DNA of 64,000 nt from Flaccisagitta enflata (lineage: Eukaryota > Chaetognatha > Sagittoidea > Aphragmophora), in NCBI GenBank assembly GCA_965153355.1, contig OZ231126.1, forward strand, positions 78,182,001 to 78,246,000. Reading direction: 5' to 3'. Within the stretch, counting starts at the first letter, position 1. Each line of letters starts with the position of its first letter. This document shows, piece after piece, positions 25,628 to 36,130 of this stretch. A program made the translations under genes and the position numbers. A model generated the notes under the pieces. It did not search any database. It saw only the letters and a list, made by a program, of their open reading frames with translations, and was not told where the DNA came from.

Positions 25628-26120
25628 CAGTTCTATTTTACTGAAAATATCAGTAATAATCTTTTAAACGTTAATCGCTATTTTTATTGGCCAATAACTG
25701 GGAGGTAGAATGGCTAACTTTCCGATGGTTCTTAATGTTCATCATTGTTTACTTTACCGGTGATGGTCCGCGTCTTTCAGACAGGGCCTGATCCATCTCT
25801 TCTCGTTATTGATTCAGCATGTTGATGTTTGCACACTTCCGGCAAAAAACCTGCGTCTTTCAGACAGGGTTAGCCCCCTCACTTGCATGTTTTTTTGTTG
25901 TTTGTTTTTGGTTTGAACTTAAAAATAAGTTATGGAAAATTCGAGTGTGAGCACACACGCGATAGCAACAATATTGAGGCATATTTTTTTTTTAAATATG
26001 ACAAAACTAGATGCAGGAATTTCTCAGGCTTTGTCCGTCCATCTGTTGGTTGGTGAATTGATTGAAATGCTGAAATTTTTTTTGACATTGCTTCAAAATT
26101 GAAATATGGGATCAAGAAAG

Positions 26121-26277
26121 TTTTGGGTCGCGGACACGCGACTTTACACCCTGCCTTATCGGTCCGTTGGTCTGTCCATCAGTTAATCCAGGCGTTTTTT
26201 TTTTATGCTTTTTTGCATTACTGCCCCTGCCTGAATGCCCGCGATAGTAAAGCCGTGTATTTGCCTTGGGTTTTACT
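26121..26277 (-). mobile_element. Family A element nested in the retrotransposon
   Basis: GGGTCGCGGACACGCGACTT, then an inverted core (GGTCCGTTGGTCTGTCCATC), then GCCGTGTATTTGCCTTGGGT. It is diverged at the 5' end but spans the whole element. Confidence 0.6.
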
Positions 26278-26334
26278 TAATGTGGCCTTTTTGGAATAGT
26301 CTCAGTTGAAATTAATAACAAGTCACATCAGTCC

Positions 26335-27099
26335 ATGATCATGAATTCCATGATTGTTCCGTTTTCGCTCCATGGTCAATGGATCAATACGACCGGCGAA
26401 CTGGCTAATCCGCGATTGGTGTTCGTGACTGACAGACGAGCGGGTGCCTTACTTGGAAATTTGGAAGCAGTCAGATTCGACGCACGCGACCAGTTAATCG
26501 TCGTTACCAGCGGGCGGTTCGCCCATGCAAAGGAATTTTTGTCTTTGAAAGCGGCGCAATTGCTGGGGGCAAAGGCGATAGTGTTCTTATGGTTCGGTCA
26601 AGACGAGATCTCGCAATTAGCGCCGGACGGATACACCAGCGAGGCATGGGAAAATTACTTTCATGAGCTCGGACCGCGTACGTTTCCGCGGAGCACGGTG
26701 GCGGACGTTTTGGTTGGATACGGCGACCTGGTTGGCTCTACGTCGGATTCCCTTCAGAATGCGGCAGTCTTCACAACGGATCCTTGTGTGATGAGGACGC
26801 ACGGATTCGGCGTCGTGTGGGCGAATGATATAGGACGCAACTTCAAACAGCAGAATGAGCGTCATCATCATTTTTGTGTCAACCATAATTACCATGGAAG
26901 AAAGGGCGACAGGTTGGGTCCAGGGGGAAAATTTCCAATCCACGAGGACGCATTCATTGACGGCGTCATTCCCAGCGTTTTCTCCTGGAGGGCGGTATTT
27001 GCGTCCGCCTACGCCGTGATTGGAAAGATCCTGGATCCTTCGGCTCAGATGAACGCCGACGCGATCGAAGCACTTAGCTCTGCAAAGATCAAATATTAA
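26335..27099 (+). CDS. Extra ORF of the retrotransposon, possible SGNH-hydrolase-like fold
   Basis: 254 codons from ATG; the frame is open for 18 codons before it. No signal peptide or transmembrane helix, so it is not a normal Env. Pattern: a strand ending RLVFVTDRRAGALLG, a second strand with LIVVTSGRFAHAKEFLSLKA, then AKAIVFLWFGQDEISQL, and near the end a DAFIDGVIPSVFSW stretch. The spacing recalls SGNH/GDSL hydrolases (GDS, GxND, DG-H-S blocks), but the serine and histidine are not where expected, so any such domain would be degenerate or non-catalytic. The DNA is visibly richer in CpG than gag and pol, which could mean a captured gene. Function unknown. Confidence 0.55.
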   Translation: MIMNSMIVPFSLHGQWINTTGELANPRLVFVTDRRAGALLGNLEAVRFDARDQLIVVTSGRFAHAKEFLSLKAAQLLGAKAIVFLWFGQDEISQLAPDGYTSEAWENYFHELGPRTFPRSTVADVLVGYGDLVGSTSDSLQNAAVFTTDPCVMRTHGFGVVWANDIGRNFKQQNERHHHFCVNHNYHGRKGDRLGPGGKFPIHEDAFIDGVIPSVFSWRAVFASAYAVIGKILDPSAQMNADAIEALSSAKIKY

Positions 27100-28612
27100 C
27101 TTTGTTTGTTCTTCCATTTGACTCATGGCATTACGCGGAATTCGATGAACACTGGTTTTTCATTCATATATGAAGTATGACTTTTTTTTCCTTACATTTC
27201 CAGAGAACAGACGTGGAGCTTGTAAAAAGTTTTTTTTTTCTCTTGGTTAGGCAAAAGAGACAAATTTGGATATTCATGGATGATCAGTGAATGACGATGG
27301 ATGATTGATGAGTGATCAGCGTATGAGTAGATGATAACGGCCAAAATCGATGATATTTTTCCCCTCCTTTTCTAAATAGAGCAAATCTTTCCATCTTGAA
27401 ATTAGTTGATTATTTTAGATCGAGGATTTTTGTTTAGGAAATGATAATCACGAGCGATAGCAATCGCGCGAAAATTTATTTCTTAACTAAGTTCATGGTG
27501 ATTGTTTGTCCACCCACAATCCATGTTTCATTGGATGAAAGAGGACATGATATGACTATTTTAATGACACGCGGGTTGATAACATGATAGGATTGGTCTT
27601 GGAACGATACTTTTTTTTCCTTCCCCATCATCATCAAATCATCGAACATGTTTTTTTTTGGCGGTCGACTTTTTCATTCATTCTACCGAGCAAAAGCACC
27701 GCATTAGGGGGCATTAATGAGTTTAGATCGAAGGGATGACAATGGATGAATGATGAATGATGTTTGGGAACGATGAATGAGCTGAGTGGGGGGATTAAAA
27801 TGATTCGAATGTATTGGTAGGAATGATAAAGATCACGAGCAAGCTATCGCGCGGAATTCCGTTAGTGACTTTTTTTTTGAATCACGAGAGTTTGCATTGG
27901 TGCCCCTGCCCATCCGTCCGAAACTATTGCCATTTATCTGAACGCGTTTTTTTTGCAATTTCATTTGTCTGTCAAACTTTTTCTATTGGTTTTGACGGGC
28001 GCGGGATTGGTCTTCCTACTATGTTTTTTTGTACAGTTTCCTTCTTTGATAACACTTACATTCATGCTCCCCTCACGGCTTTCAGTCGGTGGGCACCATG
28101 TTTGTTCCCACTGCGTGACTTTCAGTCGGCAATTGGGCTGTTTTGTTGTATCATGTGTTAGTTTTTTCCAGTGCCGATTTGGTTGGATGAAGTTGGAGAA
28201 AAGTTTTTTTTTTTACTATGGCCCACCCATTTGACCCGGTCTCCGGGGCAATTTCTAAGAGCTTTGTGTTAGCCTGTGGGTTATCTAAACTCAATTGAGA
28301 CGTTAAGAAGTATGTTTCTGTCAATTTTGAAACCATCACTACAATCACTAACTCATGGGATAGTTGGTGATAATGTTGTTCATACTGTGAGCGTATCCAA
28401 CGGAAGAGAAAATGAGTTTCAGTCGCCAACAAAGACACTTCCTTACTCTGCCCCTTGAAACATCTAGGGCAACATGGAACATGTGTGGACGGGCCCGTCG
28501 ACGTTGCGACTTCTGTTTCGAGTTAATCACCTACGTTTCTGTACTGACTGATGGGACATTGCCTTTATGGGATTCTTCATCTTCCTTCACGCCTCCTGGA
28601 AGTCGACGCCGT

Positions 28613-28624
28613 AGTGGGGGAGGG
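28613..28624 (+). other. Polypurine tract
   Basis: AGTGGGGGAGGG ends one base before the 3' LTR, the usual site for plus-strand DNA priming. Confidence 0.8.
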
Positions 28625-28625
28625 C

Positions 28626-29116
28626 TGTTGTGCCGAGTGGACATTTCCCTTCCCGCCTTTCCCTGCTTGGATATGGAACCGGTCCTGCTTACCTGAGAAG
28701 CCAATCACAGAGAAGAGACTTACCTTGGGTGGGGTAGGGATGAACTAACCAATCCTGTGTCACCATTCCTTGCCTCAGCTGTTCATTGGTCTGCCTATTC
28801 CTTTGGGAAGCATACTTAACTACTTGCTAGACTGTTGGAGGGGAGTCCGTTATCTTGTTTCACTGCTTACTGGAGACGTTGTGGGATTTTGATTATATGA
28901 AGATTTAATAACCTTTGTATAAGTGGATTTCATTTGCCTTGGTTTGGGCTGTTTAGCTCATTGGATATCTGCCTAGCTACAAACCGAAGATAAGTATAGG
29001 TTACGTGGATTTATAGGAGCTAGTTTGGTTCATTATTTAGGCATAGGGCGATTCATGGGTTTGGGTATTTAGTCGTTATCGCCTAAGAGTCAGTCCTACG
29101 GGTCTCTGATTCTTCA
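28626..29116 (+). repeat. 3' LTR of the gypsy-type element
   Basis: Same length and sequence as the 5' LTR. Preceded by a G-rich purine tract and followed by CGAT, which also precedes the 5' LTR. Confidence 0.95.
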
Positions 29117-29969
29117 CGATGACAAGGAAAATTGCACCTTAAAAATCACCTTTACATACATGTTCATCCGAGTAAGGAAGTAAATCTAGAAAGAAAAGTA
29201 AAATATCTTCCTAACCTGATGAATGATATCAATGAAAAAAAAATTGACCATTTTATACATGAAATGCTTTTGATAAAAAAACAATTTGATTGTCTGCGCT
29301 TTAGTTGACCTCTACGTCCCTGGACTTTAACTCTGAGCGCAAGAGGAGAAAATTATGTCAAACATCATGTCAGTAATATCAATATCAAAAATCGTAGTTG
29401 CTTTGATTGGTTGTTTTTACGTTGGAATCCAAAGCAGGTTTTCAAGCTCTTTCAATCGAATCCACTACCGATAATGTAGATGCTGGCGTTTGCCCCTAGA
29501 GGCACTATCTTACACGCAGTTGAATTCAAATTCAGAGCAAAATTAGTACTGTTTCATGCGACACGTGATACTTTTTCAAGCCCTAGAGTATGATTGTGTG
29601 CATTTTTTTAGCACTGCTCTGTTCAACCGTCCGCGATTTTTACCCTTTGTAGGACCCTTCGTAGGCCTTGTTACATTGCTCTCGGTTCCAAAAATTGTCC
29701 ATATCATGTCAATATATCGTACGCTTGACCTTTTTGCCCCTGTTTTGTTAGATCAATCTCGCTTTGTTCCAATAAATCAACAACTGTTGCAAGAACGAAT
29801 TAATTCATACCCCGACATCCTTATCATCTGACTGCTACCGAAATATCAAATGCGGTGCTTTAACGTGGCGACTACTATAACCTCATCTCCTCAGCTCTCT
29901 CACCTTTTCCTTCTTTACTTCAAATGTTTTTCTTCCTTTACCTTTTCAACCCTCTGTTGCAAATATCAG
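29117..29969. other. Intron sequence after the retrotransposon
   Basis: No repeat or gene was recognised; pyrimidine-rich before the acceptor at 29970. The open frame 29556-29831 is not recognised. Confidence 0.4.
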
Positions 29970-30097
29970 GTACGATGCGTTAACCGGGGTCCCTTGCACC
30001 CAAAGAACGGTCGGATTCGAAAAAGGCAGCGTTCTATTCAACATCGGCGCACTTTACAGCCAAATCGCCTGTAGACAAGACCGCACAGTCATAGCGG
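29970..30097 (+). CDS. RHPN: Rhophilin exon: BRO1 domain core
   Basis: Acceptor AAATATCAG, donor GTGAGT. Encodes (W)YDALTGVPCTQRTVGFEKGS then VLFNIGALYSQIACRQDRT. This is the most conserved BRO1 stretch (WYDSLTGVP...EKASVLFN-GALYTQI in vertebrate rhophilins). A short GTCTGGA tandem repeat and a GT microsatellite begin about 10 bases after the donor. Confidence 0.95.
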
Positions 30098-30106
30098 GTG
30101 AGTCTG

Positions 30107-30143
30107 GAGTCTGGAGTCTGGAGTCTGGGTATGTGTGTGTGTA

Positions 30144-30240
<97 letters not shown>

Positions 30241-30435
30241 GTGTCTCAGTGTGTGTCTTTGTGTGTGTGGGCGGCCCATGATTTTGAGGAACAAAAATGA
30301 GGACTTAGACTTGATGATTGAATGTTGCACGGTTATTGGATGTAAGCATAGACGAATGAAAGAATGAATGAATGAATGAATGAATGAATGAATGAATGAA
30401 TGAATGAATGAATGAATGAATGAATGAATGAATGA
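30107..30435. repeat. GT and GAAT microsatellites
   Basis: 30107-30127 GTCTGGA x3; 30130-30233 GT repeat; 30357-30435 GAAT repeat. All lie in one rhophilin intron. Confidence 0.9.
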
Positions 30436-30543
30436 CGATTTGGAAGAGGGAGAGAAAGACAAAACCCAGTAATGTCTAATGAGCATCTTACTCTCAAATG
30501 AGGACATCAAATGACAAATCCGTTTCTTTCAACATGGAATTAA

Positions 30544-30915
30544 GTCTGTTCAATGCAATCGTCAACTTCAACAAAGCCGCCGGTGCCTTCATTCATTCAG
30601 TCAGTCAGTCAGTCAGTCAGTCAGTCAGTCAGTCAGTCAGTCAGTCAGTCAGTCAGTCAGTCAGTCAGTCAGTCAGTCAGTCAGTCAGTCAGTCAGTCAG
30701 TCATTCATTCATTCATTCATTCATTCATTCATTTACTCATTCATTTATCCCTTGAATCAGGTCTGTCCAATGCAATCGTCAACATCAGTAAAGCCGCCGG
30801 CGCCTTCATTCATTCATTCATTCACACATTCATTTAATCATTCATTCATTCGTTCATTTAATCATTTATTCAGTCATTCATTTATTCATTCATTCACTCA
30901 TTCATTCATTCCTTC
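30544..30915 (+). repeat. Two partial copies of the next exon's start, with ATTC/AGTC arrays
   Basis: 30544-30590 and 30761-30807 each match the first 47 bases of the exon at 30922 with few changes (NAIVNFNKAAGAF reading kept). The second also keeps the TTGAATCAG acceptor. Between and after them are AGTC (30595-30705), ATTC (30703-30740) and degenerate ATTC repeats. The unit was tandemly copied and the repeats expanded at its end. Confidence 0.85.
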
Positions 30916-30921
30916 AATCAG

Positions 30922-31058
30922 GTCTCTCCAATGCGATCGTCAACTTCAACAAAGCCGCGGGCGCCTTCAAGTATCTCCACGATAACTTCAGTCACGCCCC
31001 TTCCATGGACATGCAAACGCCCACGCTCAATATGCTCATCGCCCTCATGATTGCGCAG
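30922..31058 (+). CDS. RHPN: Rhophilin exon: BRO1 domain
   Basis: Encodes LSNAIVNFNKAAGAFKYLHD then NFSHAPSMDMQTPTLNMLIA. Acceptor TTCAATCAG, donor GTAGTA. The first 47 bases of this exon occur twice more in the preceding intron (30544-30590 and 30761-30807), each followed by ATTC/AGTC repeats. Only the copy starting at 30922 continues into coding sequence with a donor. Confidence 0.95.
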
Positions 31059-31300
31059 GTAGTACATGTGTGTTTCCATTGTGTATTACTTGATTTGACG
31101 CTGTATGTTACAGTGTGTTACATTGCGTTCGATACTAAACATGCATGGACATGCAAACGCCAACACTCAAAATACATCATACTCACTGCGCTTAAAATTG
31201 CGCGGGCTGATTGTGGGATAATGTCTGTGATATTGTGTCTACTCAACCTAATGCTTAAATGATATCGTTTTCTACCTACTCATTGTCCATAATCTTCTAG
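31059..31300. other. Short intron with a partial exon echo
   Basis: 31145-31175 ATGGACATGCAAACGCCAAC-ACTCAA repeats the exon stretch at 31003-31029 (ATGGACATGCAAACGCCCAC). This is a second small duplication of exon sequence into an intron. Confidence 0.6.
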
Positions 31301-31972
31301 GCTCAAGAGTGCGTCTACGAAAGGGGCGTTCTCGTTGCCACTACCACCTCCAACACTTCTCATGATACTTCCTTCAAGTCCCTCGACGCTTCCCTCAACT
31401 CTGTCGACACTCCCTTCACCTCCTTCGATGCTTCTCCGAAGGATGCCCCCAAGGAAGCCGTCGACAACGAAACTGACGTCGACGACGACGCCGATGATCT
31501 TCCGTCGACGTCTTCCACACCGACGCCAAATTCCCAAATTCCTCCCAATTCCTCGAGTGCCTGGCCAACTGCCTCCTCTCCTTGCTCATCCCCTACCTCA
31601 TCCCCTTCCTCCTCTCCCATCTCTTCCCCTTCGACACGACGCGAGACACAAGATGTCGTAACGAGTCATAACGGACAAAATGGTGAACAAATAAGCAATT
31701 GCAAAAACAAAAACGGACAAAAGAGCAATGGTCTTACTAGTGATCGACAAAACAACAATGTCTTTAACGTCCAAGACAATATGAAACAAAGAACAATGCC
31801 AAAAATTAATAACAGCGATCAACTTGAACAAAAACCGAAAAGTGAACAAAATTCATTTTGTGAACAAATTTCGTTCAACGAGCAAAATTCGTTAAGTAAT
31901 CAAAAGTCAAACGATGGGCAAAAGTCACTCGATCTCCACACTCTTCTCACCGCGGCGCAAGAGGCCGCCACG
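31301..31972 (+). CDS. RHPN: Rhophilin exon: BRO1 domain with long disordered insertion
   Basis: 672 bases, phase 0 at both ends; acceptor ATCTTCTAG, donor GTAAGT. It starts AQECVYERGVLVATTT and ends LLTAAQEAAT, matching the start and end of the equivalent vertebrate segment (AQESVFEK... VAQEAAK). The roughly 200 residues between are not part of a normal BRO1 fold. They are Ser/Thr/Pro-rich, then acidic, then Pro/Ser-rich, then Asn/Gln/Lys-rich with degenerate repeats of the type EQNSF/NEQNS. The open frame and flanking splice sites argue for a real coding expansion. Confidence 0.88.
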
Positions 31973-32156
31973 GTAAGTGACATTTGTTGATTATTAGATA
32001 GCGTTAACGCGACTGTATGCTCCAATTTGCCAGTTCGTCCGTCGCTTGACCTGTCAATGATTTTATCCCTTTTTATCGTTGCGGACTCGGTTGTCTATCA
32101 GTCCATCGGTACTTACGTTGGTCCGTCATTTTCGAGTTGTGAACTCGTAAGTTCGT

Positions 32157-32158
<2 letters not shown>

Positions 32159-32215
<57 letters not shown>

Positions 32216-32250
32216 TGTGTGTTTGTGTGTGTTTGTGTGTGTGCTTGTGT
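32159..32250. repeat. GT microsatellite and family A remnant
   Basis: A GT repeat follows degenerate GACTGTATG/GGTCCGTCA sequence (about 31990-32140) that looks like a worn inverted family A element. Confidence 0.7.
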
Positions 32251-32337
32251 ATGTGTGAGGGGGGAGCTGTAGCCTGCAGGCTCCTGCCTACCCGTCCGCG
32301 ACGATATTATGACCCCCTGTTACTTATTTTGTTTTAG

Positions 32338-32433
32338 GTGGCGGAGGCTTATGAGTTGGTGAAGAAGTGTCTCGAAGATCCTCCTGTAAAGTCTTACGTT
32401 CCTTCTTCCTGGCATTCGATTTGCGTCGTCAAG
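32338..32433 (+). CDS. RHPN: Rhophilin exon: BRO1 domain
   Basis: 32 codons, phase 0: VAEAYELVKKCLEDPPVKSY then VPSSWHSICVVK. It equals 'VGEVYQQLHAAMSQAPVKENIPYSWASLACVK' of the family in position and pattern. Acceptor TTGTTTTAG, donor GTAATA. Confidence 0.93.
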
Positions 32434-32595
32434 GTAATACTAAAAGGACTGTAATACGGGCTGTATCTTCTAGCTGCTCGGGCAGGGGCAAAAATGGTCG
32501 TCCATAATTTTTTGAGCTGTCGTTTTGACGTATGGAATTGTGGACAAAACCTGTCATTGATTTACAAGCTCGCGACAAATAACCGTGGTAAACAA

Positions 32596-33170
<575 letters not shown>

Positions 33171-33230
33171 CCTCTATCACAACCACTCATGAAACCATTG
33201 TCAATTTTTCATTACTTCCTTTCCTTTTAG

Positions 33231-33462
33231 TCCACGCATTTCCGCGCTCTCTCACACCATTTGACCGCCGTGGCATTGGTTGAATACGGACAAAATAGCG
33301 ATCAACATAATGACAATAACAACAGCATCAAGAACAGCATCAGCAACATCCAACGGGACATGAAGCAACGGACGACGGTGAAGGGCGAACTGGAAACGGA
33401 AGTGAAAGATTTGACGGCGCTTTTAAAGGATTTGCACGTCGAAGATCGAGACGTTGAAAGCG
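33231..33462 (+). CDS. RHPN: Rhophilin exon: BRO1 domain with Asn/Gln loop
   Basis: Starts STHFRALSHHLTAVALVEYG (family: AHHYAALAHYFTAILL). A hydrophilic loop with Asn/Asp/Gln runs follows, then KGELETEVKDLTALLKDL. I ended it at the donor GAAAGCG|GTGAGG because that phase joins the next exon (G/ESLLAAS). The open frame continues past the donor into a GAGCGA-type repeat, which I take to be intron. Confidence 0.87.
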
Positions 33463-34572
33463 GTGAGGGCGTGTTTCTAGTGAGCGCCAAAAACGCGTTT
33501 GCTCTTGTGAAACGCGATAACAGTGTGAACATATATTCAAGAATTTCAACCGTCCCACAAGGGAGTGAGCGAGCCCGTGAACGGAGTGAGCGAGCGAAGC
33601 GAGCGCAGCGAAGCGGAGCGCTGCGAAGCAAGTGAGCGCAGTGAGCGGTGTGAGCGAACGAACGTAGCGAGCGACCGAGTGGCCCGTTCAAAACGCGGTT
33701 GTCTCTGACTAGAAACGCCCCCTAAGACATGCGCAATCACATAAACCGGCGCGAGGGGGGGGGGGGCAGGGGCCAGGGAAGATCAGGTTGAAAGCTCGAA
33801 TCTCCATGGGGGAATATGTGGCCCTCAGGTGTGCCAAATAGAGGTGATGTCCGATTTCGATATCGTAACACTAACTCAAGATGGGGATTTTGATTTTAAG
33901 ACGATCACCATTTTCCTCTTTTCAAAATTCGATCGGGAACCGTTTTTTCTTGCGATCCAAATCAGATGATAAATCAGTACTCTTGTTTGCTTAGAGACCG
34001 ATAATTTACTCATAGAAATACCATTCTATAGTTATAGACTTTTGATGTGATAGAACTAAGTAGACTGCTGTTCAGTTTTATACCTCATGGTGCCATAAGA
34101 AATGATTCAAACTCCTGAACTAACACGGCAAATGAAATAAAGTCAATTACATGATTACAACGATGTGCAAATTAAGGGCAAAACGGGGGTTTTGAAAAAA
34201 ACGGGAGATAAGCGAAATATGAAAAAAGAAAAATGGTGAGGGCCTTTAAATTAGTAGCCCCATGTTGCCCTAGTGTGATATCTCCATAGAATAATGTTTT
34301 GCATATTGGCACACCTGAATGTGGCACGAACAGCTAATAATGAACAGCGGCACTGCAAGTGGGCAATATTGTTGTATTTCCTGATGCAAGGCAAGTGTCA
34401 TGATCCGACAAGTAATCAAAGAAACAAACTCAGTGAGTGTCAGACCAGACAGTCCAGTGAATTTGAATGAAAGTAGAACGTATAAATCAACCATATACAT
34501 GGGATGAAAACAACGTATATGCCGTAGGCTGCACAGAATTAGTGTACTCATTTGTATTTTTTCTTTTTTCAG
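33463..34572. other. Intron with GAGCGA-type repeat
   Basis: 33560-33680 is a degenerate GAGCGNAG octamer repeat. The rest is AT-rich and not recognised. Confidence 0.5.
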
Positions 34573-34736
34573 GCGAGTCTTTGTTAGCCGCGAGTTTGTC
34601 TAGCTTCAGTCACGACTCAAAAGGACCTCACGTGCATTTGGGCAAAGCGCATCTGAGAGAAGCTATTTTGTTGCACGAGGACGCACTCAGGCTACACTCA
34701 CTCTGCAAACTCACGAGGAAAATCGATACACTGCAG
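34573..34736 (+). CDS. RHPN: Rhophilin exon: BRO1 domain
   Basis: Acceptor CTTTTTTCAG, donor GTACAT. Encodes HVHLGKAHLREAILLHEDAL then RLHSLCKLTRKIDTLQ. This is the conserved LGKSHLRRAMAHHEES...LCKKLR segment of rhophilins. Ends in phase 0. Confidence 0.94.
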
Positions 34737-34853
34737 GTACATTGTATATTTTATGAAAAAGTTTCTTGTCATGCTTTTACTTTCAGTGCATAGACATACA
34801 AACGGATGACACAAAAGAAAACGAGGGAACAGAATCGGTATGTGTGTTACCAC

Positions 34854-35004
34854 AGTTGAACCCCGCTCTAGCGGACCCGCTACCAACGGAATTCCGCCTA
34901 TGATAGATACAACTTGATGGTCCCTTCAACATGTTTCTTTAAAATTCCCTTTATTGGATATTATATAAAAGAATTCCGCCTGTGACAGAAGCGGGATTTA
35001 ACTG
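34854..35004. mobile_element. Short pogo/Tigger-like inverted-repeat element
   Basis: CAGTTGAACCCCGCTCTAGC at one end and AGCGGGATTTAACTG at the other, with GGAATTCCGCCT repeated inside. A TA flank is not clear. Confidence 0.45.
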
Positions 35005-35407
35005 TTTACGATGGCTTCAATGGAAGCGGCAGCAGATGACACTTGGGTAAATTGAAACCTCATTCAGATTTTGATGAGGGATGTTAAGGATGATATGGCG
35101 TATAAAAACATAGATTATTGTAAAATTGACTTTAAAAATCAGGATGAATAAGATGTTAAAATACTTGTATGACGTCAGGAAAGAACATCTCAGTCACATG
35201 TCAAGTCACATGACTGTTGTGTGCACAAGTTTTGTGTTTGCAGAGTTCCGATTGATTTTCGCACAATTCTTCCTCGCCCTTTTCTAAAAGAAAAAAAAAA
35301 CAGAAAAAAAAAAGAAGATATCGATTTAGTTGAGAAGTTTAACTTTTTTTCTACTTATCTTTTTTTAGCCTAAAGCTAAAGCATCTGCATTAAGGAGTGT
35401 CCTTTGT

Positions 35408-35444
<37 letters not shown>

Positions 35445-35526
35445 TTGGGAGTAAATGCAGACAGCGACTTTATTTCATCACGATAAGTACTATTTGTATT
35501 CAAATATAGTGCGCCCCCCCCCCTAG

Positions 35527-35703
35527 GACGTGTTACGCGGTGCGCACGATCGATCTGTTGAGGCTTTCGCGCGATTGGAAGAAGAAGACGATTTTTCTAT
35601 AATCATCGACGCGCCGCCGATCAGACCGACGACCAAAGTCAAATGCAAACCTATCAGACCAGAGTTTACAGCCTTCAGAGTCGCCGACATCTTTTGGAGA
35701 TTG
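35527..35703 (+). CDS. RHPN: Rhophilin exon: end of BRO1 domain
   Basis: 59 codons, phase 0. Encodes DVLRGAHDRSVEAFARLEEE then DDFSIIIDAPPIRPTTKVK and PEFTAFRVADIFWRL. EEEDD--IDAP and 'DIF..L' are hallmarks of the rhophilin BRO1 end and linker to the PDZ domain. The acceptor follows a run of C's (CCCCCCCCCCTAG). Confidence 0.94.
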
Positions 35704-36130
35704 GTAAGATACTCAAATCCTCACCTCTGAGACCAGGAAACTGGTCTCTGAGACCCAGATTCTGGCCTGAGAGACCAAGATCCTGGCCTGCTCCCTCCTC
35801 AACTTAACCAACAAACTACTCAAGTAGGGCATAGGTTCCGTTGTCCATATACTAATACTGCCTTTTCTCATTTCTCCATGTTGTTCGATGAGAATTTGAA
35901 TAACAGGGCATCCTGGACAGAAGGAGGGTAGACAGGATGGACGGACGGACGGAAGGACAGATTCCCCCTGTGTTCTACAGGACTTCGTACCCTTCGGGGC
36001 CGCTGCCCTGGTCCCCCTCAACCTATATCACATACAACTCAAGCAGGGCACGGGTACCGCTGACCACTTTCTGCCTTTGGGCTGCTATTAGGGCCTCTCA
36101 TCCTCCAACACCCAACCGAACTCCATTTAC
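35704..36130. repeat. Family B copy in the pre-PDZ intron
   Basis: 35725-35800 has GACC-A-ATCCTGGCCTGAGA-like minisatellite units. 35955-36010 has the inverted head CTACAGGACTTCGTACCCTT-CGGGGCCGCTGCC, and 36040-36080 the tail GGGCACGGGTACCGCTGACC. Confidence 0.65.

Larger units (their letters stand above)
25628..28612 (+). other. 3-kb 3' region of the retrotransposon
   Basis: Lies between pol and the purine tract. It contains a duplicated GCGTCTTTCAGACAGGG motif (about 25770 and 25853), an embedded family A repeat (26121-26277), one 254-residue ORF, and AT-rich sequence with ATGATGAAT-like repeats (27280-27800). No env-like gene with a signal peptide or transmembrane segment was seen. Confidence 0.6.
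17075..29116 (+). mobile_element. Ty3/gypsy-type LTR retrotransposon, 12 kb, complete
   Basis: Two 491-bp direct repeats with TG...CA ends frame an internal region. In order it has a tRNA-Gly primer site, a 1.9-kb leader, gag, pol in the -1 frame (protease, RT, RNase H, integrase), a further ORF, and a purine tract. The order RT-RNase H-integrase, DD35E spacing and GPY/F-like end place it with Ty3/gypsy (Metaviridae). A 4-bp CGAT (17071-17074 and 29117-29120) is duplicated at the insertion; adding the LTR's own final A gives 5. The LTRs look identical and all main ORFs are open, so the insertion is recent and may be active. It lies in sense orientation in a rhophilin intron. Twelve kb is long for the group, due to the leader and a 3-kb 3' region. 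Confidence 0.95.

Noticed and set aside
25628-28612. Search for an env gene in the retrotransposon
   Set aside because: No ORF with signal peptide, furin-like site or membrane anchor was found; the only ORF is soluble-looking.
33463-33635. Extension of the rhophilin exon to the end of its open frame
   Set aside because: The extension enters a GAGCGA repeat and would break the phase with the next exon; the donor at 33463 joins cleanly.
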